NCBI GenBank assembly: GCA_948944455.1
Contig: CARBES010000021.1
Location: 1-21,245, forward strand
Reading direction: 5' to 3'
DNA from: an uncultured Candidatus Saccharibacteria bacterium
GTDB taxonomy: Bacteria > Patescibacteriota > Saccharimonadia > Saccharimonadales > Saccharimonadaceae
DNA length: 21,245 nucleotides
Shown here in pieces: positions 1-8,742 of the stretch. The notes below the pieces were generated by a model. It saw nothing but the letters and a program-made list of their open reading frames with translations, was not told the DNA's origin and made no database searches. The translations under genes and the position numbers were made by a program. Positions within the stretch are counted from its first letter, which is position 1, and each line of letters starts with the position of its first letter.

Positions 1-82
1 CATAGCAATCCCTATAACCGGCGGGCCCCGTGTTTGTGTGAGGTGGGTCGCGCTCCCGGGTAACCGGGGTCGAACGACGATG

Positions 83-150
83 CGTTATAGGGCCTAGACG
101 CCTCCAGGTGATGCCCACCCTTACCTGGAGGTATCTAGGTACCAATAACG
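83..150. other. Nested palindromic stem-loop, possible structured RNA
   Basis: Perfectly matched arms are nested around one centre: CGTTAT (83-88) with ATAACG (145-150), CCTAGA (93-98) with TCTAGG (134-139), and CCTCCAGGT (101-109) with ACCTGGAGG (123-131). GTTATAGGG at 84-92 can instead pair with CCCTATAAC at 10-18, so two folds compete. No T-run follows, so this is not a simple intrinsic terminator. I do not recognise it as tmRNA, RNase P, SRP or 6S RNA. It may be the end of a structured RNA that starts before the window. Confidence 0.5.
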
Positions 151-180
151 GCTCCAGGTGATGCCCACCCTTACCTGGAG
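102..180. repeat. Two identical 29-base palindromic repeats, 50-base period
   Basis: Bases 102-130 and 152-180 are identical and each is an inverted repeat, CTCCAGGT..ACCTGGAG, with a 13-base loop. Only two copies and a 21-base spacer are present, and no cas gene is near, so a CRISPR array is unlikely. The loop is identical in both copies, which suggests a duplication under constraint or a very recent one. The following bases 181-370 hold no gene I can support. Confidence 0.7.
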
Positions 181-370
181 TCATTTTTGTTGGCCAAAAT
201 TCTTATGTTCGGTCTTTTTCGGTCTTCATTTTCTGGACTATCAGTTAGAAAGTGACCTCACCGACGCGGACGAGAATTTCGTCTTTGATGGCGAACCTTG
301 CAATATCTGAACCCTCCTACGCATCTTATCCCGGCCGCGACGCTTCTGTCGTGGCCATTTTTTATGCCGT

Positions 371-550
371 CTCTTCGTCCGCAGCGGGTACGCCTATCCA
401 GTCGATTCTACGTTGCGTCTGGTTGTTACGCATACAGCGTGGTGGTCAAGTTACCCCATTTACGCAACAACACAAGATGGTAGCGACATTTACAATTCGT
501 GGCGTAATCCCTATCAAGGCTTTTCCCTCCGTTGTCTAGCCATAGAGTAA
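371..550 (+). pseudogene. FISUMP-like C-terminal fragment, copy A
   Basis: One open frame reads LFVRSGYAYPVDS, then THTAWWSSYPIY, and ends YQGFSLRCLAIE-stop. This matches the end of FISUMP-type (Fibrobacter succinogenes major paralogous) domains, which have FVRSG, then WSS, then S(V/L)RC(V/L)A near the C-terminus. The frame is open back to a stop at 308-310 but has no ATG or ribosome site, and the N-terminal part of the domain is absent. The DNA at both edges (374-388 and 524-551) recurs in copies B and C, while the middle differs. It is either a decayed gene end or a silent cassette. Other open frames over this stretch are shadows. Confidence 0.65.
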
Positions 551-654
551 TTAAGGAGAGGATGAAGAGTTGTAGGGAAAGAAGACGCTAATATCGATAT
601 ATCAACTTACTAATTCTTTTCGAAGAGGGTTCGGAGCTACGGCGAGGAAAAGCG

Positions 655-683
655 CGCCATACCCGTGACGACGGGATATGGCG
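655..683. other. Stem-loop upstream of topA
   Basis: CGCCATA (655-661) plus CCCGT (662-666) pair with ACGGG (671-675) and TATGGCG (677-683) around the loop gacg, with one bulged base. The stem is GC-rich and lacks a T-run, so it is unlikely to be an intrinsic terminator. It lies upstream of the proposed topA promoter. The rest of 551-736 shows no gene I can support. Confidence 0.45.
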
Positions 684-736
684 ACGCGGGCCGAGAAAAC
701 GTATTGGAAGTCTATTTGTGAAATTGTGGCAAATTC

Positions 737-765
737 TTGCTTTTTCCCGCAAAATAGCATATTGT
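737..765 (+). promoter_or_regulatory. Probable leaderless topA promoter
   Basis: TTGCTT at 737-742, a 17-base spacer and TATTGT at 760-765 lie nine bases before the chosen ATG at 775. There is no Shine-Dalgarno sequence. The same layout (TTGCTT, 17 bases, -10, short gap, ATG) precedes tgt, which supports leaderless transcription from here. An alternative -10, TGTAAT (763-768), overlaps it. Confidence 0.5.
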
Positions 766-774
766 AATAAATAT

Positions 775-3183
775 ATGCCTAAAAATTTAGTAATCGTCGA
801 GTCTCCTGCCAAGGCTCACACCATCGAAAAGTACCTCGGTCGCGACTTCCATGTCCTCGCCTCGGTTGGCCATATTCGCAAAGACACTCACGTCGACAAA
901 GAGACTTTTGACGTTACTTATGAAATTGATCCTGGGCACACAAAAATCATCTCTGATCTTAAAAAAGCTGCCGCTAACGCCGAAACTGTCTGGCTCGCGA
1001 CCGATGAAGACCGCGAAGGTGAAGCAATTTCTTGGCACCTTATGGAAGTTCTCAAACTTCCCAAGAGCACCAATCGTATCACGTTCCACGAAATTACTAA
1101 ACCAGCCCTCGAGAATGCCATTCAAAATCCTCGCAAAGTTGACATGGACATGGTTCACTCGCAGCAAGCCCGCCAAACCCTCGACATGCTAGTCGGTTAC
1201 GACCTCTCTGGAGTAGTCCGACGCAAAGTCCCGGGCGCTATCTCGGCTGGGCGCGTCCAGAGCCCCGCACTCCGCCTTATCGTCGAACGCGAACATGAAA
1301 TCGACCAGTTCGCCAGCAAAGCTAAATTTAAAGTTACCGGAAAATTCTTAACGAAGGATAAAGACGAGCTCCCTGCTACCCTCGACAAAACTTTTGACAC
1401 TGAGAAAGCTGCCACCGATTATCTGGAAAAAGTCACTGGCGCCGATTTTGAAGTTTCTGATATTACAACTAGCCCAGGCGTTCGCCGCCCAGCGCCGCCT
1501 TTTACTACTGCTAGCATGCAAATCGAAGCTAACTCACGCCTCGGTATGTCAACTAAATCTACCATGTCTGCCGCTCAGGCCCTCTACCAGGCCGGCTTGA
1601 TTACTTATCACCGTACTGACAGCCTCAACCTCTCGAAACAAGCCATCGCAATGACCGCGCATTACGTCGAAGAAAAATTTGGTAAAGAATATCTTCAGGT
1701 CCGTAACTTTAAGACTAAGTCCGCTGGCGCCCAAGAAGCCCACGAAGCTATCCGTCCAACCCATATCGAACAGGAAGTCGCTGGCAAAACCGAATATGAA
1801 AAGAAGCTCTATAAACTCATTCGTAACCGCACTCTTGCCACCCAAATGGCCGAAGCCAAAACTGAAAAAACCGTGGTCAAGATTACGACTAGCGCCGAGC
1901 CGAAATCCACTTTCGAGGCCAAAGGAGAGGTTATCGTATTTGACGGCTTCTTAAAGGTAACTGGCCGTACCAAAGAAGATGAACTTCCAGCCTTAAGTAA
2001 CGGCGATCCGCTCAAAGCCGAGTCAATCGTTGCCCGCCAAAATTTCGCCAAACCACCTGCCCGATACACCGAAGGTTCGCTCGTGAAGAAACTTGAGGAA
2101 CTCGGTATCGGTCGTCCGTCAACTTATGCTACAATTATGTCCGCTATCCAGACCCGTGGCTACGTTATCAAAGGCGAATCCGAAGGCGAGCCACGCGAAG
2201 TCGTCCAAATCACGCTCGAAAAAGGGAAAATCAAACGTGAAATCGTCACCGAGAAAACCGGTTCAACCAAGGGGAAATTACTACCAACACCAATCGGCGA
2301 ATTATTGGCCGGGTTCTTGGTCGATAATTTCAACAATATCGTCGACTATAAATTCACTGCCAATATTGAGGAAGACCTTGATAAAATCGCCGAGCATAAG
2401 CTTGAGCGAGTGAAGATGTTGCGCGATTTTTATACTCCGTTCCAAAAAGAAGTTTTAAAGTCTGACGACGCTGCTCGTTATAACAATGCCAGGGAACTAG
2501 GGAAAGACCCCGAAACTGGCCGCCCAATTTACGCCAAAATCGGTCGTAACGGCGGTTTCATCCAGCTGGGCGATAACGAAAAATCATCCGGTGAAAAGCC
2601 GCGCTTCGCGCCACTGCCGAAGGGTAAAACCGAAAAGACTGTCACTTTCGAAGAAGCTTTAAAGCAGCTAGCTATGCCAGCGTTACCTCGTACTCTCGGT
2701 CAAACCAAAGATGGCACCGAAATCATCGCCGCTAGCGGTCCTTTCGGTCCTTACCTTAAAGCCGGCAAGTACAATATCCAGATCAAAGATTACGACCCAT
2801 ATACAATTGATTTCAACACCGCCGCCAAGCTTTATCAAGAAAAAATCGACTCGATTATTGCCGACTGGGGTGATATCATGATTATCAATGGCGCTTATGG
2901 TCCATATATCAAAGGGCCAGGTCGCTTCAATAATGTCAAAATTCCGAAAGACGAAGACCCGAAGTCGATTACACTCGAGGAGGCCAAAAAGCGTCTCGAT
3001 GAAAAGACCCCAGCCCGTGGTCGTTTTGCTCGCCGCGGAGCCAAAACAGCTAGCACAAAAGCCGCTAAAACCACCACGAAGAAAACTACCGCACGAAAAG
3101 CCGCCACCAAGAAAGCCACGGCTAAAAAGACCGCCGCAAAGAAAGCCACAACCCGAAAGACTACCAAGAAATCCATTAAATAA
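775..3183 (+). CDS. topA: DNA topoisomerase I
   Basis: Type IA topoisomerase, which relaxes negative supercoils by nicking one strand through a tyrosine-DNA link. The N-terminal Toprim domain opens with NLVIVESPAKAHTIEKYLG and holds the metal-binding TDEDREGEA (D77, D79, E81). The catalytic tyrosine is Y278 in ITYHRTDS. GRPSTYATIMSAIQTRGYV is a further family signature. The C-terminus carries glycine-rich repeats (FGPYLKAGKYN, YGPYIKGPGRF) instead of four-cysteine zinc fingers, then a tail of about 35 residues rich in Lys, Ala and Thr like histone H1, probably for DNA binding. I chose M at 775 (802 residues) over 718 because the conserved domain starts directly there and a -10 box lies just upstream. 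The stop is followed by a tandem 11-base repeat (3181-3202). Confidence 0.97.
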   Translation: MPKNLVIVESPAKAHTIEKYLGRDFHVLASVGHIRKDTHVDKETFDVTYEIDPGHTKIISDLKKAAANAETVWLATDEDREGEAISWHLMEVLKLPKSTNRITFHEITKPALENAIQNPRKVDMDMVHSQQARQTLDMLVGYDLSGVVRRKVPGAISAGRVQSPALRLIVEREHEIDQFASKAKFKVTGKFLTKDKDELPATLDKTFDTEKAATDYLEKVTGADFEVSDITTSPGVRRPAPPFTTASMQIEANSRLGMSTKSTMSAAQALYQAGLITYHRTDSLNLSKQAIAMTAHYVEEKFGKEYLQVRNFKTKSAGAQEAHEAIRPTHIEQEVAGKTEYEKKLYKLIRNRTLATQMAEAKTEKTVVKITTSAEPKSTFEAKGEVIVFDGFLKVTGRTKEDELPALSNGDPLKAESIVARQNFAKPPARYTEGSLVKKLEELGIGRPSTYATIMSAIQTRGYVIKGESEGEPREVVQITLEKGKIKREIVTEKTGSTKGKLLPTPIGELLAGFLVDNFNNIVDYKFTANIEEDLDKIAEHKLERVKMLRDFYTPFQKEVLKSDDAARYNNARELGKDPETGRPIYAKIGRNGGFIQLGDNEKSSGEKPRFAPLPKGKTEKTVTFEEALKQLAMPALPRTLGQTKDGTEIIAASGPFGPYLKAGKYNIQIKDYDPYTIDFNTAAKLYQEKIDSIIADWGDIMIINGAYGPYIKGPGRFNNVKIPKDEDPKSITLEEAKKRLDEKTPARGRFARRGAKTASTKAAKTTTKKTTARKAATKKATAKKTAAKKATTRKTTKKSIK

Positions 3184-3205
3184 TGGTGTAGTAATGGTGT
3201 AGGTA

Positions 3206-3234
3206 TTGACACTATCGTAATTCTATGCTACAAT
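3206..3234 (+). promoter_or_regulatory. Strong sigma-70-type promoter
   Basis: TTGACA (3206-3211), 17 bases, TACAAT (3229-3234), with ATGC just before the -10. It drives the 197-residue protein at 3370 through a leader of roughly 130 bases. It begins four bases after a tandem repeat at the topA stop, so topA and the next gene are separately promoted. Confidence 0.85.
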
Positions 3235-3296
3235 GGAAGTATGGGCTGTTTTGCCCTTCGTTCTTTTATTTTTGAACCAGAGCTTATCTACTGCGG

Positions 3297-3354
3297 TATA
3301 TTGTAGAAATTGCTCGCCCCAGTAACAGCATTGGGGAAGCAAAACTACAATATA
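3297..3354 (+). promoter_or_regulatory. Folded 5' leader element
   Basis: TATATTGTAG (3297-3306) is a perfect inverted match to CTACAATATA (3345-3354). Inside is a second stem, CCCCA (3317-3321) with TGGGG (3332-3336). A small GGGC..GCCC hairpin sits earlier, at 3243-3256. The outer stem ends one base before the ribosome site AGGGAGG (3356-3362), so folding could affect translation of the next gene. I match it to no known riboswitch class; it may simply stabilise the mRNA. Confidence 0.55.
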
Positions 3355-3369
3355 CAGGGAGGATATCTT

Positions 3370-3963
3370 ATGTCTGACACATCCAAAAACGCCTTTTTCA
3401 GCGGCTTCGCTGGCGACATCCGCCACAACTACATCAATCTCCTGAGCGTCTGGGGGACCGACGAGGACAGCGCTTACGGCTTCTACGACGGCTTCTTTGC
3501 CGCCATGAAGGCCTTCGGCATTACCTGCCCCGTCGACATTAACGACGCTCACGACCGCGCCATCTGGGCCACACGTTGGCTTCTGGCCACTGCGTTCAAG
3601 CCGGAAGGGAAGATCGAGCTTCTCCCGGGCGTCGTCATGGCCGATAACGAAGAGCTTCAAAAAGCTCACCGGGTTCTCCAACACCTGCAATTCGACACCG
3701 ACACCGCCAAGAGTTTTATCGGGGGCGCCGTGATCGAGTCGGATGATCCCCTCAGCCACCCGAGCACGGTCTATTATAACCCAGACCAGCCCGACGTCAT
3801 TTACGACAACTGTAACGACTCCGACATCACCGATGAAATCCGCCGGAAGCTATTGAAAGTCTATATCCTTCACGTCAACTTCGACGACGGCGCCGACTTT
3901 ATCATTCGGTCGGACGACTCCATCATGATGCGCGCCCTCACCGAGCAGCTCTATGGTTCTTAA
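3370..3963 (+). CDS. Acidic protein of unknown function
   Basis: A 197-residue protein, MSDTSKNAFF..ALTEQLYGS. The start at 3370 is set by the site AGGGAGG seven bases upstream; an earlier in-frame ATG at 3310 lies inside the leader stem and is rejected. It is strongly acidic, lacks membrane segments or a signal peptide, and has several Asp-rich stretches (FDDGADF, NCNDSDITDE). I recognise no family. Its third-position GC looks higher than that of its neighbours, which may reflect high expression or transfer. It has its own strong promoter, a folded leader and a strong terminator, so it is a well-expressed single-gene unit. Confidence 0.85.
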   Translation: MSDTSKNAFFSGFAGDIRHNYINLLSVWGTDEDSAYGFYDGFFAAMKAFGITCPVDINDAHDRAIWATRWLLATAFKPEGKIELLPGVVMADNEELQKAHRVLQHLQFDTDTAKSFIGGAVIESDDPLSHPSTVYYNPDQPDVIYDNCNDSDITDEIRRKLLKVYILHVNFDDGADFIIRSDDSIMMRALTEQLYGS

Positions 3964-3970
3964 CCAATCT

Positions 3971-4002
3971 GGCCCAGCGCTAAATGCGCTGGGCCTACTT
4001 TT
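3971..4002 (+). terminator. Intrinsic terminator
   Basis: A perfect ten-base stem, GGCCCAGCGC (3971-3980) with GCGCTGGGCC (3986-3995), loop TAAAT, followed by TACTTTTT. It closes the single-gene unit at 3370-3963. Confidence 0.93.
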
Positions 4003-4315
4003 TGCTTTTACGCAAAAAGAGCATAAGCTATCTGTGCTATTTGTGCTACCTGATTCCAAAAAGAGCCAAGTACTCTTTTGGCTTAAAGCTAGTTTTATGC
4101 CCAGAAACGCCACCACAACTCCATTTTTGTGAAACTTTTACGACATTATTTAGACTAAAAACTACCTTCTACTAAGCTATTCCGGAATTCGCTTAAGATT
4201 ATAAAACCGTGGCAAAAAGCCGAAAAAAGTTTGCTAAAAATCCACAAATCACCACGAAAAGTGATATAATAAGTCATAAGAAGTCAACAAAATCTAACAA
4301 AAGTTAATTTTATCG
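4003..4315. other. AT-rich spacer with no gene seen
   Basis: About 310 bases without a supportable gene. AGCCAA pairs with TTGGCT at about 4065-4084, a weak stem. The track of short A/T runs from about 4200 to 4315, just before a strong promoter, could act as an upstream element. Confidence 0.5.
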
Positions 4316-4344
4316 TTGACAGCACAGTGAGTTTATGCTATTAT
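4316..4344 (+). promoter_or_regulatory. Strong promoter of the sigma-4/winged-helix gene
   Basis: TTGACA (4316-4321), 17 bases, TATTAT (4339-4344), with TATGC before the -10. The leader to the ATG at 4399 is about 48 bases and contains AAGGGA ahead of the start. Confidence 0.8.
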
Positions 4345-4398
4345 AGTTATAATTCATCTAATATTAAATTTAGTCCGGGTAGGAACGAAGGGAACCTG

Positions 4399-5442
4399 AT
4401 GGATCAGAACGCCAGCACAATCGAAAACGCCATTACAGGCAGCTTAAATATTATTGAGCAAGAACGCGAACGCGAGATTATTTCTCGTCGTTTCGGTCTC
4501 ACTGGGCAAAAAGAAACTTTGGAGCAGATCGGTGAGCTCCTTAATATTACTCGCGAGCGTGTGCGCCAGCTTGAGAAAGCGATCCTTGTACGCCTTCGGA
4601 TTGGCGCCGAAGAAGGTCAAATCTCCGAGCTTGCTGCTGCGGAGAAGCTTATTATCCGTAATCTTACTGAGCTTGGCCGTGTTGCTCGTACAACCGATCT
4701 TGCAAAACGCCTTTATGGCAAAGACGAACCGACCGCTGCCGAGCGTGCAAAGCTGGTCTTCATCGCTTCGATTTCAAAGGCCTTGACTGCTGTTGACGAA
4801 AACGATCTTTATTACTCAGCAATCGGTATTGCTGAATATGGTACCGCTAAAGATATCGAGGAACGCGTCGGTGAAATCGTCAAAGTTATCAAAGAGAACA
4901 AATCCCCAATGACGCTTGATCAACTTGATAGTGCGCTTGACTATGAGCATCCTGACCATATCAAAGCGGTCGCCTCAATCTCGAAACAACTTGCCTCGCT
5001 CAATGGTCTCTGGGGGCTTGCAAAATGGCCGACCGTCAACCCACGCAACATTCGCGATAAAATTTTCGTCGTACTCGAAGCCAAAAAGGAACCAATGCAT
5101 TTCTCTGATATCGCAAAAGCTATTTCTGCTTCGGATTTTCGTCGCAAAAACGTTACTGTTCAAGCGATTCATAACGAGCTTATTAAGGATTCACGTTTTG
5201 TCTTAATTGGTCGCGGGATCTACGCACTCGATTCTTGGGGCTATAAACGCGGCACCGTCGCCGACATTATTACTAATATCTTAAAAGAAGCTGGCGAACC
5301 ACTTACCCGCGAAGAAATCGTCAAACGAGTACTCCGCGCTCGCAAGGTTAAGGAAACTACTGTCCTTCTTAACCTCCAGAACAAAGAGCTTTTCGAAAAA
5401 GTCGACCGCGATTCTTATAAACTCGCCGAGAAACAAGCCTAG
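4399..5442 (+). CDS. Sigma-70 region 4-like protein with tandem winged-helix/HARE-HTH domains
   Basis: A 347-residue DNA-binding protein. Residues about 21-70 (EREREIISRRFGLTG.., TLEQIGELLNITRERVRQLE) are a near-canonical sigma-70 region 4, the helix-turn-helix that reads -35 elements. No region 2 or 3 is present, so it cannot act as a complete sigma factor. Further winged-helix units follow: about 155-225, a HARE-HTH-like one at about 230-285 (MHFSDIAKAISAS..GRGIYALDSWGY, as in RpoE delta and restriction-linked HARE proteins), and one at about 287-345. Such proteins may bind RNA polymerase or promoters as accessory factors; this is inference. I start at 4399 rather than the in-frame ATG at 4327, because 4327 lies inside the promoter and AAGGGA precedes 4399. 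Confidence 0.85.
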   Translation: MDQNASTIENAITGSLNIIEQEREREIISRRFGLTGQKETLEQIGELLNITRERVRQLEKAILVRLRIGAEEGQISELAAAEKLIIRNLTELGRVARTTDLAKRLYGKDEPTAAERAKLVFIASISKALTAVDENDLYYSAIGIAEYGTAKDIEERVGEIVKVIKENKSPMTLDQLDSALDYEHPDHIKAVASISKQLASLNGLWGLAKWPTVNPRNIRDKIFVVLEAKKEPMHFSDIAKAISASDFRRKNVTVQAIHNELIKDSRFVLIGRGIYALDSWGYKRGTVADIITNILKEAGEPLTREEIVKRVLRARKVKETTVLLNLQNKELFEKVDRDSYKLAEKQA

Positions 5443-5477
5443 CCTCACAGCTACTAGCGAAAAACCAAAAAATATAG

Positions 5478-5483
5478 TAAAAT
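5478..5483 (+). promoter_or_regulatory. Possible -10 element of the ATPase operon
   Basis: TAAAAT lies eight bases before the ATG at 5492, and an overlapping TATAGT is at 5473-5478. No good -35 is seen and there is no Shine-Dalgarno site. The position fits the leaderless pattern found at other genes here. Confidence 0.35.
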
Positions 5484-5491
5484 AAACCCAT

Positions 5492-8400
5492 ATGCTAACG
5501 CAATTTATCCATTTTATTCTTCAGCCTTATGTTTGGATTCCGATTGTCGGCATCCTAGCATTTCTTAGCTATCGCAACTACAAAAAGCTGAATCGACTCA
5601 AAGTTTTAAATGTTGACTCAGTGCTCTTGATGTTAGAAATTCCACGTGCGAACGACAAAAAGGAACTCGCTGCAGAGCAACTTTTTGCTAGTTTGCACGG
5701 TATTTTGCGCGACAAAGCTGAACTCAAGAACTCTGGCGGCGTTCAAGAGCACCTCAGTTTTGAAATTGTCTCGACTAGCGGTCAAATTCGCTTCTATGTC
5801 TGGGTACCCAAAATCCTTCAAAGCTTTGTTGAAGGACAGATTTATGCGCAATATCCGACCGTCCAAATCTACAAGATGAACGAAGATTACGTAGATGATC
5901 GCTCGAAATATCCTATCATTTATGAGGCAGAATTGACTCTAACCGAAAATGAAGCTCTCCCAATCAAAACTTTTGACAACTTCGAGGTCGACCCGCTTGC
6001 CGGTATCACTGGCACGCTCGCCAAGCTAAACCCGGATAATTCCGAAGAACTTTGGATTCAGATCCTTACCCGCCCCATCTCCGATGATTGGCACAAACAA
6101 ACTACTGACAAGTGGATCAAAAAAATCAAATCCGGCAAAAAGTTTGGCGGCGGAAGTGGTATTGACTGGGTTTGGGTCATCGAAGCGCTAGGGGCTTTCT
6201 TCCGCCCACCGGCAGGAGGAAGCGGTAGCGATGCTCCCAAAATCGAACTTTCCGAACGCGACAAGACTCGCATTGCTGAAGCTGAAAAAAAGGCCACGAA
6301 ACTAGGATACGAAGTCAAAATTCGCCTTGCTTACCTCGGGCAAGATCAAACTAGCGCCAAACTTAACATGCAAGCGCTCGTCGGTACTTTTAAGCAATAT
6401 AACTCAACCAACCTTAACGGATTTAAACTCACTGGCGGTACTTTTAGCAACGAGGACCTCGATCATTATCGCATGCGCCAATTCGCAGATCACGGTTTTA
6501 TCCTCAATATCTCTGAATTAGCCTCAGTCTATCACCTGCCACACACGTCTGTCGAGACACCAAACATCGTCTGGGCCTCATCTAAAACCGCCGAGCCACC
6601 AGCTAAGCTTCCGCTCATTACTGGTAACCCTGCCAATGACGAAAACATTTCCGCGTTCGGTCTGACTAATTTTCGCGGGATCAATCATCAATTCGGTATG
6701 TACCGTCGCGACCGTTCTCGTCACGTCTATATTATCGGCCAGACCGGTGCTGGTAAATCTGGTATGCTCGAGCTCTTTGCGCTCTCGGATATTTTCTATA
6801 ATCAAGGTTATTGTATTATCGACCCGCACGGCGACTTTGCGATTAATAACCTTCGCTTCGTACCAAGAAACCGTATTAAAGATGTGATCTATTTCAATCC
6901 GGCTGATACGGCCTATCCGGTTGCTTTCAATCCACTCGAAATTAGCGACCCTAGCCGCAAGCCCAACGTCTGCTCGGAGGTTATCGGCGTGCTTAAGCGT
7001 ATGTTTGGCGATTCTTGGGGTCCACGCCTAGAACATATTCTTCGTCATACGATTTTAGCTTTGCTTGACCGACCGGAAACAACTTTACTCGATATTTCGC
7101 GCCTTTTGACCGATAAAGATTTCCGCAAGGAGACTCTTGACTATTGTACAGATGTTACAGTTCTTCAGTTCTGGAAACACGAATTTGGGCAGTGGAACGA
7201 AAAGCAGGTCAATGAGTCAATTGCGCCAGTGCTCAACAAGGTCGGTGCCTTCACTGCTAACCCGATCATTCGTAACATCATCGGTCAACCGAAGTCCAGC
7301 TTCGACGTGCGCAAAATCATGGATGAAGGAAAAATCTTAGTCGTCAACCTTTCGAAAGGTCTGATCGGCGAAGACAACGCCGGCATCCTTGGAGCCTTCT
7401 TAGTAACTAAGGTCCAGCTCGCCGCCATGAGCCGCTCTGACATTCCTGACGTTAAAGACCGCCGGCCGTTCTATCTTTACGTTGACGAGTTCCAAAACTT
7501 CGCCACCGATTCCTTCGCCGTGATTCTTTCCGAAGCCCGTAAATACGGCTTGAACTTAACCGTAGCGAACCAGTACATCTCTCAGATGACCGAATCAGTG
7601 CGTGATGCTGTCTTTGGCAACGTTGGTACAACAATCTCTTTCCGTGTCTCGGCTGACGACGCTCCGATTCTCTCGAAACAGTTCGAGCCGGTCTTCGACC
7701 AGAGCGACCTCATCCAGATGAATAACCGTCATTTTGTAATTTCTATGATTATAAATGGCGAAAAAGTCCCAGCCTTTTCAGCCACCACTTTATCCTTGCC
7801 ACAATCGCCAGAAGATAATTTTGACGAAATCGTAGAAGTCTCGCGTCAAGGTTATGCTCGTAGCCGCGCCGAAGTCGAGGCCGAAATTCGCGAAACTATC
7901 GAACAATCCGAAAAATACAAAAAAGAACTCTCCGATAGTGGTCGCCTCGCCGGCGAGAACGGCGCGCTCCGAGAACAACTTAATAACAGCTATACTACCC
8001 GGAGTGGTGGCGCTGGGTTCATGAGCGGAGCAGGGAATTACGCCCAAAATACCGGCCAGCGCGAGCAAGCGAGCGAAAAAGGGGCTAGCTCATCTTTCCG
8101 AGCGAACGAGGCGCTGGGATTTTCCGCAGGAAAATCCAACAAACCCGCTTTTCAATATGTCCCCACCCCTCAAGCCGACTTTCGCAAAATGAAACTCTCC
8201 CCTAATGCCGCTGAAGGTAAAGAGCGCAATACCCTAAAGGACCTCAGTAATTTGGTCGCCCAAAAGCGTCAGGAAGGGGATCTTCAACCTGCAACACAAA
8301 ACCGCCCTGAGCCTAAGCCAGAGTCACCAAAACCTGCTCAAGCCACTTCCACGAAGCCACAGGAAGCCCCAGAACGCACTACTAGATCGAAACCGCCTAT

Positions 8401-8725
8401 GGATAGCCAAAAGCCCACTAAAGCGCCCAAAACCGCTCCAAATGCGCCAAAACCGACTTCTACTGGCACTGATAACCCCAAATCAAAAACTTCGCCTGAC
8501 AAGACTCGCGAAGTAGCTCGCCGCGCTGAAGCTAAATTTGTTGGTAAAGTCGCCAACCCCAAACTCAAAGCTACCGGTAAAGCTACCCTAAAAGCCGCAC
8601 AAAATGACCATATGAGTTATAATAGTAACAACTCGGGTTACAACACCGGACCTCGGCTCGGCTCCACCCGCGAACAAGCCCCCAGTCCCGCCGATGAAAA
8701 CAATGATTTCGTTATTCGGCACTAA
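5492..8725 (+). CDS. VirD4/TraG-like membrane-anchored ATPase
   Basis: A 1077-residue protein. One hydrophobic N-terminal segment (about residues 8-27) anchors it in the membrane and is followed by an N-terminal half of unknown function. The motor domain has Walker A GQTGAGKS (416-423), then IIDPHGDF, and Walker B FYLYVDEFQNF (D665, E666). These match type IV secretion coupling proteins (VirD4/TraG) and the related HerA/FtsK ATPases, which move DNA or proteins across the membrane. About 300 C-terminal residues are low-complexity, rich in Pro, Lys, Ser and Thr, and probably disordered. It is the first gene of a four-gene operon; the next gene starts 17 bases after its stop. The substrate is unknown. 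Alternatives are a conjugation, DNA-uptake or effector-secretion motor. Confidence 0.88.
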   Translation: MLTQFIHFILQPYVWIPIVGILAFLSYRNYKKLNRLKVLNVDSVLLMLEIPRANDKKELAAEQLFASLHGILRDKAELKNSGGVQEHLSFEIVSTSGQIRFYVWVPKILQSFVEGQIYAQYPTVQIYKMNEDYVDDRSKYPIIYEAELTLTENEALPIKTFDNFEVDPLAGITGTLAKLNPDNSEELWIQILTRPISDDWHKQTTDKWIKKIKSGKKFGGGSGIDWVWVIEALGAFFRPPAGGSGSDAPKIELSERDKTRIAEAEKKATKLGYEVKIRLAYLGQDQTSAKLNMQALVGTFKQYNSTNLNGFKLTGGTFSNEDLDHYRMRQFADHGFILNISELASVYHLPHTSVETPNIVWASSKTAEPPAKLPLITGNPANDENISAFGLTNFRGINHQFGMYRRDRSRHVYIIGQTGAGKSGMLELFALSDIFYNQGYCIIDPHGDFAINNLRFVPRNRIKDVIYFNPADTAYPVAFNPLEISDPSRKPNVCSEVIGVLKRMFGDSWGPRLEHILRHTILALLDRPETTLLDISRLLTDKDFRKETLDYCTDVTVLQFWKHEFGQWNEKQVNESIAPVLNKVGAFTANPIIRNIIGQPKSSFDVRKIMDEGKILVVNLSKGLIGEDNAGILGAFLVTKVQLAAMSRSDIPDVKDRRPFYLYVDEFQNFATDSFAVILSEARKYGLNLTVANQYISQMTESVRDAVFGNVGTTISFRVSADDAPILSKQFEPVFDQSDLIQMNNRHFVISMIINGEKVPAFSATTLSLPQSPEDNFDEIVEVSRQGYARSRAEVEAEIRETIEQSEKYKKELSDSGRLAGENGALREQLNNSYTTRSGGAGFMSGAGNYAQNTGQREQASEKGASSSFRANEALGFSAGKSNKPAFQYVPTPQADFRKMKLSPNAAEGKERNTLKDLSNLVAQKRQEGDLQPATQNRPEPKPESPKPAQATSTKPQEAPERTTRSKPPMDSQKPTKAPKTAPNAPKPTSTGTDNPKSKTSPDKTREVARRAEAKFVGKVANPKLKATGKATLKAAQNDHMSYNSNNSGYNTGPRLGSTREQAPSPADENNDFVIRH

Positions 8726-8742
8726 TAAGATAAGGAGAATTT

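Noticed and set aside
102..180. CRISPR array
   Set aside because: Only two repeats, a 21-base spacer, a strongly palindromic repeat and no cas genes nearby.
252..539. 95-residue plus-strand protein
   Set aside because: It overlaps copy A in another frame, lacks a ribosome site and has no domain; the FISUMP frame explains the region.
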